Below are positions 15,761 through 23,651 of a stretch of 64,000 nt of DNA, piece by piece; the first letter of the stretch is position 1; every line of letters starts with the position of its first letter. Origin of the DNA: Phocaeicola barnesiae DSM 18169 = JCM 13652. GTDB lineage: Bacteria; Bacteroidota; Bacteroidia; Bacteroidales; Bacteroidaceae. Position numbers and translations under genes: made by a program. The notes below the pieces were generated by a model. The model was not told where the DNA came from. It did not search any database and saw only the letters and a list, made by a program, of their open reading frames with translations. The DNA lies in the NCBI RefSeq assembly GCF_000374585.1, contig NZ_KB894645.1, positions 62,001-126,000 of the forward strand, read 5' to 3'.

Positions 15761-18259
15761 ATGAGTCTGTTCAAGAAGCTGCTTCCTGATATAGTGGCGG
15801 TCATACTTTTTGCGGTCATCTCGTTCGTATATTTCTATCCGGCAGTGACCGAAGGAAGGATTCTGGCCCAGCACGATGCGGTGGCCGGAATCGGTGCCGG
15901 GCAGGAGGCCAAAGAATTTCATGAGCGTACAGGGGAAACTACACGGTGGACAAACGCCTTGTTCGGAGGAATGCCGACCTATCAGTTGGCACCGAGCTAC
16001 GGTTCCAGCAAACTACTGAATTATGTACAGAACCTGTATCATCTGTTCCTGCCTACGTATGTATGGTATGTATTCGTCATGCTGTTGGGATTCTATATTC
16101 TGCTGCGTGCCTTTAACTTCAAGGTCTGGATGTCGGCTTTGGGAGCCATTATCTGGGCATTCTCATCGTATTTCTTCATCATCATTGCAGCCGGACACAT
16201 CTGGAAATTCGTCACACTGGCCTATATTCCACCTACCATCGCCGGTATGGTCCTGATTTATCGGAAGAAATACCTGTCAGGGAGTATTGTCACCGCCCTT
16301 TTCGTTGCCCTGCAGATAGTATCCAACCACCTGCAGATGACTTACTATTTCCTGTTTGTCATGCTGTTCATGGCCATCGCCTTCGGTGTATCCGCCTGGA
16401 AAGAAGGACAGATGAACAGTTTCCTGAAGTCGACGGGAATCCTCGTCATAGCCGGGCTGGTAGGTATCTGCGTCAACCTGTCCAATCTGTACCATACTTA
16501 TCAGTACAGCAAGGAGAGCATGCGCGGAAAAAGTGAACTGGTGAAAGAAAATGTAGCCAACCAGACCAGTAGCGGACTGGAACGTGACTATATCACGCAG
16601 TGGAGTTATGGCATCGGAGAAACATTCTCGCTGTTGGTGCCGAACGTGAAAGGAGGAGCATCTGTTCCGCTTTCAGAAAATACGACAGCGATGGAAAAAG
16701 CCGACCCTAACTACATGGGCCTGTATACACAAATCGGACAATACTGGGGTGAACAGCCGGGTACGGCCGGTCCGGTATATGTCGGTGCCTTCGTGGTATT
16801 CCTGTTCATCCTGGGATGTTTCCTGGTAAAGGGACCGATGAAATGGGCCTTGCTGGGCGGTACCATCTTCTCTATCCTGCTTTCGTGGGGAAAGAACTTC
16901 ATGGGACTGACAGACTTCTTCATCGATTATATACCGATGTACAACAAGTTCCGTGCGGTTTCCTCCATCCTGGTGATTGCAGAATTTACCATCCCGTTGC
17001 TGGCCATCATGGCTCTGAAAGAGGTAATTGAGCATCCGTCCCTGTTCAAGGAACGGGCAAAGGCTTTCTACATCAGTCTGGGACTGACCGGAGGTTTGGC
17101 CCTGCTGTTCGCTGTAGCTCCGCGCTTCTTCTTCCCGAATTATATCTCTACCGCTGAAATGAACGCCTTGCAGGGAGCCATTCCGCAAGAACAGCTGACT
17201 CCGATTCTGATGAATCTGGAAGAGATGCGTGTAGCTGTCTTTACGGCCGATGCCTGGCGTAGCCTGATATTCATTCTCCTCGGATTCATTATACTGGGAC
17301 TGTACTGTATGGGCAAGCTGAAGGCCAAATGGGCAATCGGTCTGATTGCCTTGGTCTGCCTGGTAGATATGTGGGGAGTCAACAAACGCTACCTGTATGA
17401 CGGACAGTTCGTAGCCAAAGGTTCGGACATGAAACCTTTCCTGGAACCTTCGCAGACGGATAAGGAGATTCTGGCCGACAAGACGCTCGATTTCCGTGTA
17501 TTGAATCTGTCTACAAATACATTCAACGAGAATGAGACCTCCTACTGGCATAAAAGCATCGGCGGATACCATGCCGCCAAGCTGCGCCGTTATCAGGAAA
17601 TCATCGAAGAACACATCCAAGGAGAAATCACATCCCTGTTCAAGGAACTTCCGGCGGCAGGCGGTGATATGAATCAGGTGGATGCCAGCCACTTCCCGGT
17701 ACTGAACATGCTGAATACCCGGTACTACATCTTCCCGTTACAGGATGGCAATACGGTGCCTATCCTGAATCCGCATGCTTTGGGTAACGCCTGGTTCGTG
17801 GATGAAGTGAAGTATGTAGACAATGCCAATCAGGAAATCGATGCCTTGCATCAGATGGACCCGAAGCATACGGCCGTGGTCGACAAACGTTTCGCGGCCG
17901 AAGTGAAGGCAGAAACGGCCGTTGCCGACAGCCTGAACACCATCACCCTGACCGCTTACGAACCCAATGCGCTGACATACGAAGTAAACAGCCCGAAAGG
18001 GGGCGTCGTAGTATTCTCGGAAATCTATTATCCGGGATGGCAGTCCTTTATTGACGGCAAAGAAGTCCCCCACGGACGTGCCGACTATATCTTACGCGCC
18101 ATGAATGTGCCGGCGGGTAAACACACCATTGAGTTTACCTTCGACCCGAAATCATTGCATGTTACAGAGACAATAGCCTATACAGCCTTAGGATTACTAT
18201 TGGCAGGAGCTGTCGTCGTCATTGTACTGGGCATACGCCGTCGGGGAAAAGACGCCTGA
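15761..18259 (+). CDS. YfhO family multi-spanning membrane protein
   Basis: 832 residues. A first helix near residues 8-27 is followed by an extracytoplasmic segment with HDAVAGIGAGQE and then a long series of hydrophobic helices to about residue 560, then a soluble region, and a final helix (ALGLLLAGAVVVIVLGI) with a basic tail. This is the GT-C-like topology of the YfhO family, whose studied Firmicutes members help glycosylate lipoteichoic acid. In Bacteroidetes the acceptor is unknown, and a role in surface glycan synthesis is only inferred from family. It is a single gene with its own promoter and terminator. Confidence 0.85.
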   Translation: MSLFKKLLPDIVAVILFAVISFVYFYPAVTEGRILAQHDAVAGIGAGQEAKEFHERTGETTRWTNALFGGMPTYQLAPSYGSSKLLNYVQNLYHLFLPTYVWYVFVMLLGFYILLRAFNFKVWMSALGAIIWAFSSYFFIIIAAGHIWKFVTLAYIPPTIAGMVLIYRKKYLSGSIVTALFVALQIVSNHLQMTYYFLFVMLFMAIAFGVSAWKEGQMNSFLKSTGILVIAGLVGICVNLSNLYHTYQYSKESMRGKSELVKENVANQTSSGLERDYITQWSYGIGETFSLLVPNVKGGASVPLSENTTAMEKADPNYMGLYTQIGQYWGEQPGTAGPVYVGAFVVFLFILGCFLVKGPMKWALLGGTIFSILLSWGKNFMGLTDFFIDYIPMYNKFRAVSSILVIAEFTIPLLAIMALKEVIEHPSLFKERAKAFYISLGLTGGLALLFAVAPRFFFPNYISTAEMNALQGAIPQEQLTPILMNLEEMRVAVFTADAWRSLIFILLGFIILGLYCMGKLKAKWAIGLIALVCLVDMWGVNKRYLYDGQFVAKGSDMKPFLEPSQTDKEILADKTLDFRVLNLSTNTFNENETSYWHKSIGGYHAAKLRRYQEIIEEHIQGEITSLFKELPAAGGDMNQVDASHFPVLNMLNTRYYIFPLQDGNTVPILNPHALGNAWFVDEVKYVDNANQEIDALHQMDPKHTAVVDKRFAAEVKAETAVADSLNTITLTAYEPNALTYEVNSPKGGVVVFSEIYYPGWQSFIDGKEVPHGRADYILRAMNVPAGKHTIEFTFDPKSLHVTETIAYTALGLLLAGAVVVIVLGIRRRGKDA

Positions 18260-18280
18260 TATTTCCACATCTGATAAATT

Positions 18281-18323
18281 CAGCCGTTATTGACAGATTT
18301 TACGAGTCGATAACGGCTGTTTT
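18281..18323 (+). terminator. terminator after the YfhO-family gene
   Basis: CAGCCGTTAT (18281-18290) pairs with ATAACGGCTG (18310-18319), followed by TTTT. Confidence 0.85.
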
Positions 18324-18336
18324 CGGTTTATTCCAT

Positions 18337-18344
18337 TATATTTG
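18337..18344 (+). promoter_or_regulatory. TATATTTG -7 box upstream of the cobalamin riboswitch
   Basis: TATATTTG directly before the riboswitch; predicted transcription start near 18351. Confidence 0.65.
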
Positions 18345-18349
18345 CAGCG

Positions 18350-18525
18350 AATCGGTTTCATGCGGATGTTCATCTTCATGGATTAAAAGGGAATCGGGTG
18401 AAAATCCCGGACAGTCCCGCTGCTGTGAAACTCCATCCAACGTCTCGACAAATACTCTTTACCACTGGTTCGGCAGAACCGGGAAGGTGTCAAGACGGGA
18501 GTCAGTCAGAAGACCTGCCGTTCAT
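18350..18525 (+). promoter_or_regulatory. cobalamin (B12) riboswitch
   Basis: The conserved core reads GGGAAtcGGGTGAAAaTCCC (18389-18407), then GGACAGTCCCGCTGCTGTGA, and the B12 box AGTCAGAAGACCTGCC lies at 18504-18519. These are the invariant landmarks of the cobalamin aptamer class, in correct order and spacing for about 175 nt. The expression platform is not obvious; no T-run terminator follows, so control of translation initiation is likely. The first substantial ORF downstream is the biotin carrier gene at 18705. Confidence 0.93.
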
Positions 18526-18704
18526 TAAAGGCTGTTTCTACTCGTGGGATTAGGGAAGCAGTACGAAAATAGTTATATACCTTTTACATGAGAACAGACA
18601 AGTGTGACAAGCCGGTCACAGGTGTCTGATGAAGAATGTGGTGCGACAGCCTGTATCAGGCCCGTATGCCATGTCCTCTTCTCCTGTATCATTTTTTCAG
18701 AACC

Positions 18705-19223
18705 ATGGAAATACATGTTGGCAACCGGGTTGCAGAGGTAACCCTCATCAGTAAAGAAGGAAACAACATACGGATTACCGTCGACGGCAAACTGTATGAA
18801 ATTGATTTAACCATGCAAGGAAAAGGCAGATGCTCCATCCTGCACGACGGACGTTCACACAATGCCGAGCTGGTCCGCCAGGAAGGAAATAAAAGTTACG
18901 ACGTACACATCGACCATACGGCCTATCAGGTAACTATCATAGACGAACAAACGAAGTTCAAGCGCTCAAAGCAAACAGCCAACGAAAAACAGGACAACCG
19001 GATTATCGCTCCCATGCCGGGAAAAATCATTCGTATTCCTGTCCAAAAGAACGATTGCTTACAGGCAGGAGAAACGGCCATCGTACTGGAAGCCATGAAG
19101 ATGCAGACCAACTACAAAGTAACCGCCGACTGCATCGTAAAAGATATCCTGGTAAAGGAAGGAGATTCTGTAAATACCCATCAGGTACTGATAACCCTGG
19201 ATATTCTTCCACCGAAAAAATAA
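18705..19223 (+). CDS. biotin carboxyl carrier protein (acyl-CoA carboxylase/decarboxylase subunit)
   Basis: 172 residues; the start at 18705 (MEIHVGNRV) matches the usual N-terminus of the family, whereas the longer frame from 18636 adds unrelated residues. The C-terminal biotinyl domain is MPGKIIRIPV to the end with EAMKM, Lys132 being the biotinylation site. Relatives in Bacteroides are subunits of propionyl-/methylmalonyl-CoA carboxylase or decarboxylase complexes, encoded beside accC- and mmdA/pccB-like genes. Here those partners are absent and the gene stands alone behind a cobalamin riboswitch. A link to the B12-dependent methylmalonyl-CoA route to propionate is a reasonable inference, unproven. 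Confidence 0.88.
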   Translation: MEIHVGNRVAEVTLISKEGNNIRITVDGKLYEIDLTMQGKGRCSILHDGRSHNAELVRQEGNKSYDVHIDHTAYQVTIIDEQTKFKRSKQTANEKQDNRIIAPMPGKIIRIPVQKNDCLQAGETAIVLEAMKMQTNYKVTADCIVKDILVKEGDSVNTHQVLITLDILPPKK

Positions 19224-19308
19224 GACAGCATCCCCATACAGAAGTCATGAAGATGAAGTCTTTCGCACATCATTACACTCAATTGACTGCCCGTATGACA
19301 TAATTTTA

Positions 19309-19316
19309 TACATTTG
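19309..19316 (+). promoter_or_regulatory. TACATTTG -7 box for the ThrE-like genes
   Basis: TACATTTG with TTGAC about 24 bp before it. The start at 19329 leaves a very short leader, so the real start may be slightly later or the message nearly leaderless. Confidence 0.5.
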
Positions 19317-19328
19317 CAGAAAAGTAAA

Positions 19329-20102
19329 ATGGAAGGACAGAAAAAAGAAAAGCTATCGGAGGTGGGAGAGTTTATTTCCGAATATTCTGCCCACATGATG
19401 GGATGTGGCGTACACACCTCACGGGTTATCCGTAGTGCCAAACGAATTGGCGAAGCATTCGGATATTCCGTAAAAATCAGTGTGTTCCAACGGAATATCA
19501 TTTTGACGGTAGTCGATGAACGTACTCACGAGCACCACAACGAAGTAACGGATATCCCCGGACTCCCCATCAGTTTTGAACAAAACTCCAGATTAAGCGC
19601 CCTCAGCTGGGAGACTTACGACAACCACCTGTCTCTTTCCGACTTACGCAGCAAATACCAGCATATTATCCGGCAACCGGTCGTCCATCCGTTTTTCGTT
19701 TTGATATTGGCAGGACTGGCCAATGCTTCGTTCTGCCACCTGTTCGGAGGCGACTGGTGGTCAATGGGTATCGTCTTCTCGGCTACCCTCACCGGTATGT
19801 TTCTGAAGCAGCAGATGACAGGCAAAGGAATCAATCATTACCTGGTCTTCATCGTTTCAGCCTTTGTCGCCTCCCTCTGTGCGTCCATCGCCTTGATTCT
19901 AGAGACAACTTCCGAGATAGCTCTGGCCACCAGTGTGCTATACCTCGTTCCAGGGGTTCCGCTGATAAACGGGGTCATTGATATCGTAGAAGGCTACATC
20001 TCTACCGGGTTCGCCCGTCTGGTACAGGCTTCACTCCTGATAGTATGCATCGCTACCGGACTATCGTTCACATTATTGTTAGTTAAAGACAGCTTGTTAT
20101 GA
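19329..20102 (+). CDS. threonine/serine exporter ThrE N-terminal-type subunit
   Basis: 257 residues from MEGQKKEKL. The first ~115 residues are a soluble domain (GVHTSRVIRSAKRIGEAFGY), followed by about five membrane helices from residue 120 (HPFFVLILAGLANASF, SALVP-like LYLVPGVPLINGVID). This matches the ThrE N-terminal (ThrE/YjjP) half. In many bacteria the two halves are separate subunits. The next gene, overlapping by 4 bp, is the second half, so together they form a complete exporter of threonine/serine or a similar small metabolite. The substrate is inferred from family only. Confidence 0.87.
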   Translation: MEGQKKEKLSEVGEFISEYSAHMMGCGVHTSRVIRSAKRIGEAFGYSVKISVFQRNIILTVVDERTHEHHNEVTDIPGLPISFEQNSRLSALSWETYDNHLSLSDLRSKYQHIIRQPVVHPFFVLILAGLANASFCHLFGGDWWSMGIVFSATLTGMFLKQQMTGKGINHYLVFIVSAFVASLCASIALILETTSEIALATSVLYLVPGVPLINGVIDIVEGYISTGFARLVQASLLIVCIATGLSFTLLLVKDSLL

Positions 20103-20596
20103 TGATACTGGACATACTTTCCGACGGCATTTTTGCGGCTCTGGCCGGAGTGGGCTTCGGAGCCATTTCCGACCCACCCATCAGAGCCTTCCGCTTCATC
20201 GCCTTATTGGCTGCAGTCGGACATGCCTGCCGCTATTGCCTGATGAACTTTCTCGGTACAGACATTTCTACCGGTTCCCTCATCGGAGCGTTACTCATCG
20301 GATTCGGAAGCCTATGGCTCGGAGAAAAGGCACGTACCCCGATGACGGTACTCTACATTCCTGCCCTGCTTCCGATGGTACCAGGCAAATTCGCCTACAA
20401 CATGGTATTCTCACAAATCATGTTCCTACAATACCTGGATGACCCGTTGAAAAGAAACGGATACATGGAAATGTTCTTTTCCAATTCAATGGTTACCTGT
20501 ACCGTAGTATTCATGCTTGCGGCAGGAGCTACCCTGCCCATGTTCATCTTCCCGGAACGGGCTTCTTCATTAACCAGAAACAAAAAACGACAATAA
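20099..20596 (+). CDS. threonine/serine exporter second subunit (ThrE_2/YjjB-type)
   Basis: 165 residues with about four to five helices, starting ILSDGIFAALAGVGFGAISDPP and including IGALLIGFGSLWLGEKARTPMTVLYIPALLPMVPG, a typical ThrE_2 pattern. It overlaps the preceding subunit gene by ATGA, implying translational coupling and a 1:1 complex. Confidence 0.87.
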   Translation: MMILDILSDGIFAALAGVGFGAISDPPIRAFRFIALLAAVGHACRYCLMNFLGTDISTGSLIGALLIGFGSLWLGEKARTPMTVLYIPALLPMVPGKFAYNMVFSQIMFLQYLDDPLKRNGYMEMFFSNSMVTCTVVFMLAAGATLPMFIFPERASSLTRNKKRQ

Positions 20597-20599
20597 ACG

Positions 20600-21328
20600 A
20601 TGGAAACTTTTTGGAAAACAATCGCGCTATACAATTCTTCCACTTGGGTATACCAACTCATCATCACACTGACCGGTATCTGTCTGACTGCCTATCTGAT
20701 CAAAAAGCCCTGCCGCCGGAGCATCATCAGCATGAAAATCTTTCTGATAGCACTCTATCTTTGGATTTCCATCGTCTATTTCTATATCTACTGTGCCGAA
20801 CGGAGTTACAATAATGTCATGGCTATCTTTTGGGGAATCCTTGCCGCCTCATGGCTTTGGGACCTGCTGACAGGATATACTCCTTTTGAACGGAATCATA
20901 AATACACCAGACTGGCCTGTTTCCTGCTGTGCATGCCTTTCCTGTATCCGATAGCTTCCATCCTGCGAGGCATGGATTTCCCGACCATCACCTCCCCTGT
21001 CATGCCATGTTCGGTTGTGGTTTTCACCATCGGAATTCTATTGATGTTCTCCCGGAAGATAAACCTGTTCATTGTTCTCTTGCTCTGCCACTGGGCAATG
21101 ATAGGATTCTCGAAGACTTTCTTCTTCAAGATTCCCGAAGATTATTTGCTGGCCAGTGCCTCGGTTCCAGCCATCTATTTATTTTTCAAAGAATATTTCT
21201 TATGCAATCTGCATGACGTGACCAAACCACAGACCAAGTACATCAACTGGTTGCTTATCATCCTCTGCATCGGCATAGGCATCATTCTGATGGGAACATT
21301 GTTTATAGAATTGGCAAAGGACATATAA
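20600..21328 (+). CDS. multi-spanning membrane protein, DUF6064-like
   Basis: 242 residues with about seven predicted helices. The N-terminus ETFWKTIALYNSSTWVYQLI resembles the start of DUF6064 proteins (a short amphipathic part with YN and W before the first helix). No catalytic or ligand motif is visible. It begins 3 bp after the exporter subunit stop, so it belongs to the same operon; whether it works with the exporter is unknown. Confidence 0.6.
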   Translation: METFWKTIALYNSSTWVYQLIITLTGICLTAYLIKKPCRRSIISMKIFLIALYLWISIVYFYIYCAERSYNNVMAIFWGILAASWLWDLLTGYTPFERNHKYTRLACFLLCMPFLYPIASILRGMDFPTITSPVMPCSVVVFTIGILLMFSRKINLFIVLLLCHWAMIGFSKTFFFKIPEDYLLASASVPAIYLFFKEYFLCNLHDVTKPQTKYINWLLIILCIGIGIILMGTLFIELAKDI

Positions 21329-21339
21329 AGACAGCTGCT

Positions 21340-21657
21340 TCATTTTCCGTTGTGGTCATAACGCTGAGCCTTTACCACCACATAAATCACTCCGATAATG
21401 GGTATCAGCGTAGTCGATATGATTGATGCAGCCTTCTCTCCTGGCGACATCATCACCATTGCATAATAGGATAAAACCATAAGCACTGCCATTACACATA
21501 ACGAGCGGCACATGAAACTGGACAGACCTTTGATGTCTACCTTCTTTTTCTGTTCCGCAGTCATGGTATTATACCCTGCTATCAGATTGGGGTATTTTCT
21601 GACAAGCAGTCCCAATACAAACAAGATGACAGATGTTATCCAAATGGCAATTTCCAT
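21340..21657 (-). CDS. DUF3784 family small membrane protein
   Basis: 105 residues with three helices (residues about 3-20, 50-68 and 78-96). The motif YPNLIAGYNTMTAEQKKKVDIKG between the first two helices is the DUF3784 signature. Function unknown. It is convergent with the exporter operon, and its start is 45 bp from the terminator of the broken tRNA. Confidence 0.8.
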   Translation of the reverse strand: MEIAIWITSVILFVLGLLVRKYPNLIAGYNTMTAEQKKKVDIKGLSSFMCRSLCVMAVLMVLSYYAMVMMSPGEKAASIISTTLIPIIGVIYVVVKAQRYDHNGK

Positions 21658-21701
21658 AATAGTAATTAAGGCATTTCACGGTAAGAAAGTTTCAAAAAAA
21701 C

Positions 21702-21743
21702 AAAAAAGCCAAGCGATTGAAGTTTCAATTACTTGGCTCTTTT
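21702..21743 (-). terminator. terminator of the former tRNA-Leu copy at the island's left junction
   Basis: On the minus strand GAGCCAAG...TTGA pairs with TCAA...CTTGGCTTTTTT. The AGCCAAG-type stem is the same kind found behind both intact tRNA-Leu genes (40840-40882, 44537-44576). Confidence 0.75.
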
Positions 21744-21744
21744 A

Positions 21745-21760
21745 TTGTACCCAGACCCGG
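21745..21760 (-). pseudogene. 3'-end fragment of tRNA-Leu(CAA): left attachment-site repeat of the island
   Basis: TTGTACCCAGACCCGG is identical to 40884-40899, i.e. to the acceptor 3' strand and part of the T stem of the intact tRNA-Leu plus its first flanking bases. The rest of the tRNA is missing here; sequence diverges at 21761. Its own terminator still lies beside it. This is the displaced 3' end expected after integration into a tRNA gene. Confidence 0.8.
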
Positions 21761-21780
21761 TACAAGGCATAGAAATCATA

Positions 21781-23630
21781 GAGGGTGTGTCAAAATGATG
21801 CGCCCTCTATTTTTTTACGACAAAGCCCCGACTTTCCCAAGCCGAGGCTTTGTTATTACCTAAAGATTTTGTATCTTTAAGCATAAGCAAAGTAATATGG
21901 CAAAGATACATTTTCGTCCTTACAATCCCAACCAGACCGTCCTTTTTCCTCAAAGAATAGATGAAGATATTCCGGCAGAGGCTCCGGTACGCATATTAAA
22001 TGCTATAGTTGATAACCTTGATCTTAGCTCCTTCCACAAGTTGTATAAGGAATTGGGCCGTGCCCCCTATCACCCGAGAATGATGCTTAAGGCTGTTCTA
22101 TATGCCTACATGAACAACATCTATTCCTGTCGCAAGATAGAAAGTTCCCTAACCCGTGACATCCATTTCATCTGGCTTGCCGGTTATGAGAAGCCGGATT
22201 ACCGGACTATAGACCGTTTCCGTAACCGCGTGAAGGATGAAATAAACAGGATATTCACACAGATAGTCCTCATCCTTGCATCCAAAGGATTCATAAGTCT
22301 TGACGTTGAATATGTTGACGGTACAAAGATTGAATCCAAGGCCAACAGATACACATTCGTATGGCGTAAGAATGTGGAGCGCAACCGTGCACGACTTCTT
22401 GAGAAGATACGTATCCTCCTGCAACAGATTGATGATGTCATAGCACAGGACAATGCCTGCATCGATGACAGCGTCGAGTTCACCCCTTCCATGCTGACAG
22501 ACATGATATCAGAGTTGAAATGCTCCCTTGAGGAGACTCCGGCCGCATCCACCAGGGAGGATAAGAAGGTGCAGAGACAGAAAGCCAGGCAGCTCAAGCA
22601 GCTGGAGTCCCACCGTAACAAGCTTGCAGAGTATGACAGGCACATGAAGATCCTTGACGGACGCAACTCCTATTCCAAGACTGACCCTGACGCCACATTC
22701 ATGCGGATGAAGGAGGATCATATGAGGAACGGACAGACCAAACCCGGATACAACCTGCAGATCGGGACGGAGAACCAGTTCCTTGTGGATTTTGCACTCT
22801 TCCCCAATCCTACGGACACACTGACCATGATTCCGTTCGAGACTTCATTCATGGACCGTTACGGGCATTTCCCTTCGGAAGAGGTTGCCGATTCGGGCTA
22901 TGGCTCGGAAGAGAACTACCGCTTTATGGAAGAGAACGGAATGGAAGCCTATGTGAAGTATAACTTTTTCCACAAGGAGCAGAGGCCACGGTATGTGGCA
23001 GACCCGTTCCGACAGGAGAGTTTCCATTACAACGAAGAGGAGGATTATTATGTGTGTCCCATGGGACAACACATGGGACGTACCGGTGTACGGCATTCCA
23101 GAACGGAAAGCGGGTATATTACCGAGAGCGTACGTTACAGGGCCGTGAGGTGTGAAGGATGTCCTCTCAGATGTATGTGCTTCAAATCGAAGTCACAGAA
23201 ACGTACCATAGAAGTGAACCACAGACTGAAAGAATACAAGCGGAAGGCGCGTGAAAGGCTTACCTCAGAGAAGGGAATAAAACATAGAGGTCAAAGATGT
23301 ATAGAACCTGAAGCCGTTTTTGGACAGATCAAGTATGACATGGCGTACAAGAGGTTCAGACATTTTGGAAAAGACAAGGTTACAATGGACTTTGCCTTCT
23401 TTGCCATTGCATTCAATATAAAGAAAATGTGCGCAAAGATCAAGAAGGAGAAGATGACAGACAAAGGTTATCAAAATATAAGGGTGGCATAAGCCATCTA
23501 CAGCCCATTATACCACAGGGAGGAATGGATATTAGAGAGAAACACAGAAAAACTGAAATCAGACTCTATAAAAATGAGAAACCAATGATTATATAACAAA
23601 AAAGAGGATGCATCATTTTGACACACCCTC
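21781..23630 (+). mobile_element. IS1182-family insertion sequence
   Basis: 1850 bp with perfect 21-bp terminal inverted repeats (21781-21801 and 23610-23630, beginning GAGGGTGTGTCAAAATGATG). A single transposase gene fills the interior. No clear target-site duplication is visible. It lies only 20 bp inside the tRNA remnant and 21 bp from the stop of the neighbouring ABC gene. Confidence 0.93.
21897..23492 (+). CDS. IS1182 family transposase
   Basis: 531 residues, full length for the family. The N-terminal DUF772-type region (HPRMMLKAVLYAYMNNIYSCRKIE, YRTIDRFRNRV) is followed by the DDE core: YVDGTKIESKANRY with the first Asp, GYNLQIGTENQFLVDFALF with the middle region, VADSGYGSEENY with the second Asp, and QRCIEPEAVFGQIKYDMAYKRFRHFG with the catalytic Glu. 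It has no frameshift, so the element is probably still active. Confidence 0.93.
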   Translation: MAKIHFRPYNPNQTVLFPQRIDEDIPAEAPVRILNAIVDNLDLSSFHKLYKELGRAPYHPRMMLKAVLYAYMNNIYSCRKIESSLTRDIHFIWLAGYEKPDYRTIDRFRNRVKDEINRIFTQIVLILASKGFISLDVEYVDGTKIESKANRYTFVWRKNVERNRARLLEKIRILLQQIDDVIAQDNACIDDSVEFTPSMLTDMISELKCSLEETPAASTREDKKVQRQKARQLKQLESHRNKLAEYDRHMKILDGRNSYSKTDPDATFMRMKEDHMRNGQTKPGYNLQIGTENQFLVDFALFPNPTDTLTMIPFETSFMDRYGHFPSEEVADSGYGSEENYRFMEENGMEAYVKYNFFHKEQRPRYVADPFRQESFHYNEEEDYYVCPMGQHMGRTGVRHSRTESGYITESVRYRAVRCEGCPLRCMCFKSKSQKRTIEVNHRLKEYKRKARERLTSEKGIKHRGQRCIEPEAVFGQIKYDMAYKRFRHFGKDKVTMDFAFFAIAFNIKKMCAKIKKEKMTDKGYQNIRVA

Positions 23631-23651
23631 CTATTGATTTTTATACCGTTT

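Noticed and set aside
16673-17692. 339-codon ORF antisense to the YfhO-family gene
   Set aside because: Covers only part of a clear membrane protein; rich in Gln/His as is usual for antisense frames here.
21777-23634. target-site duplication for the IS1182 element
   Set aside because: The flanks CATA and CTAT do not form a clear direct repeat, so no duplication is claimed.
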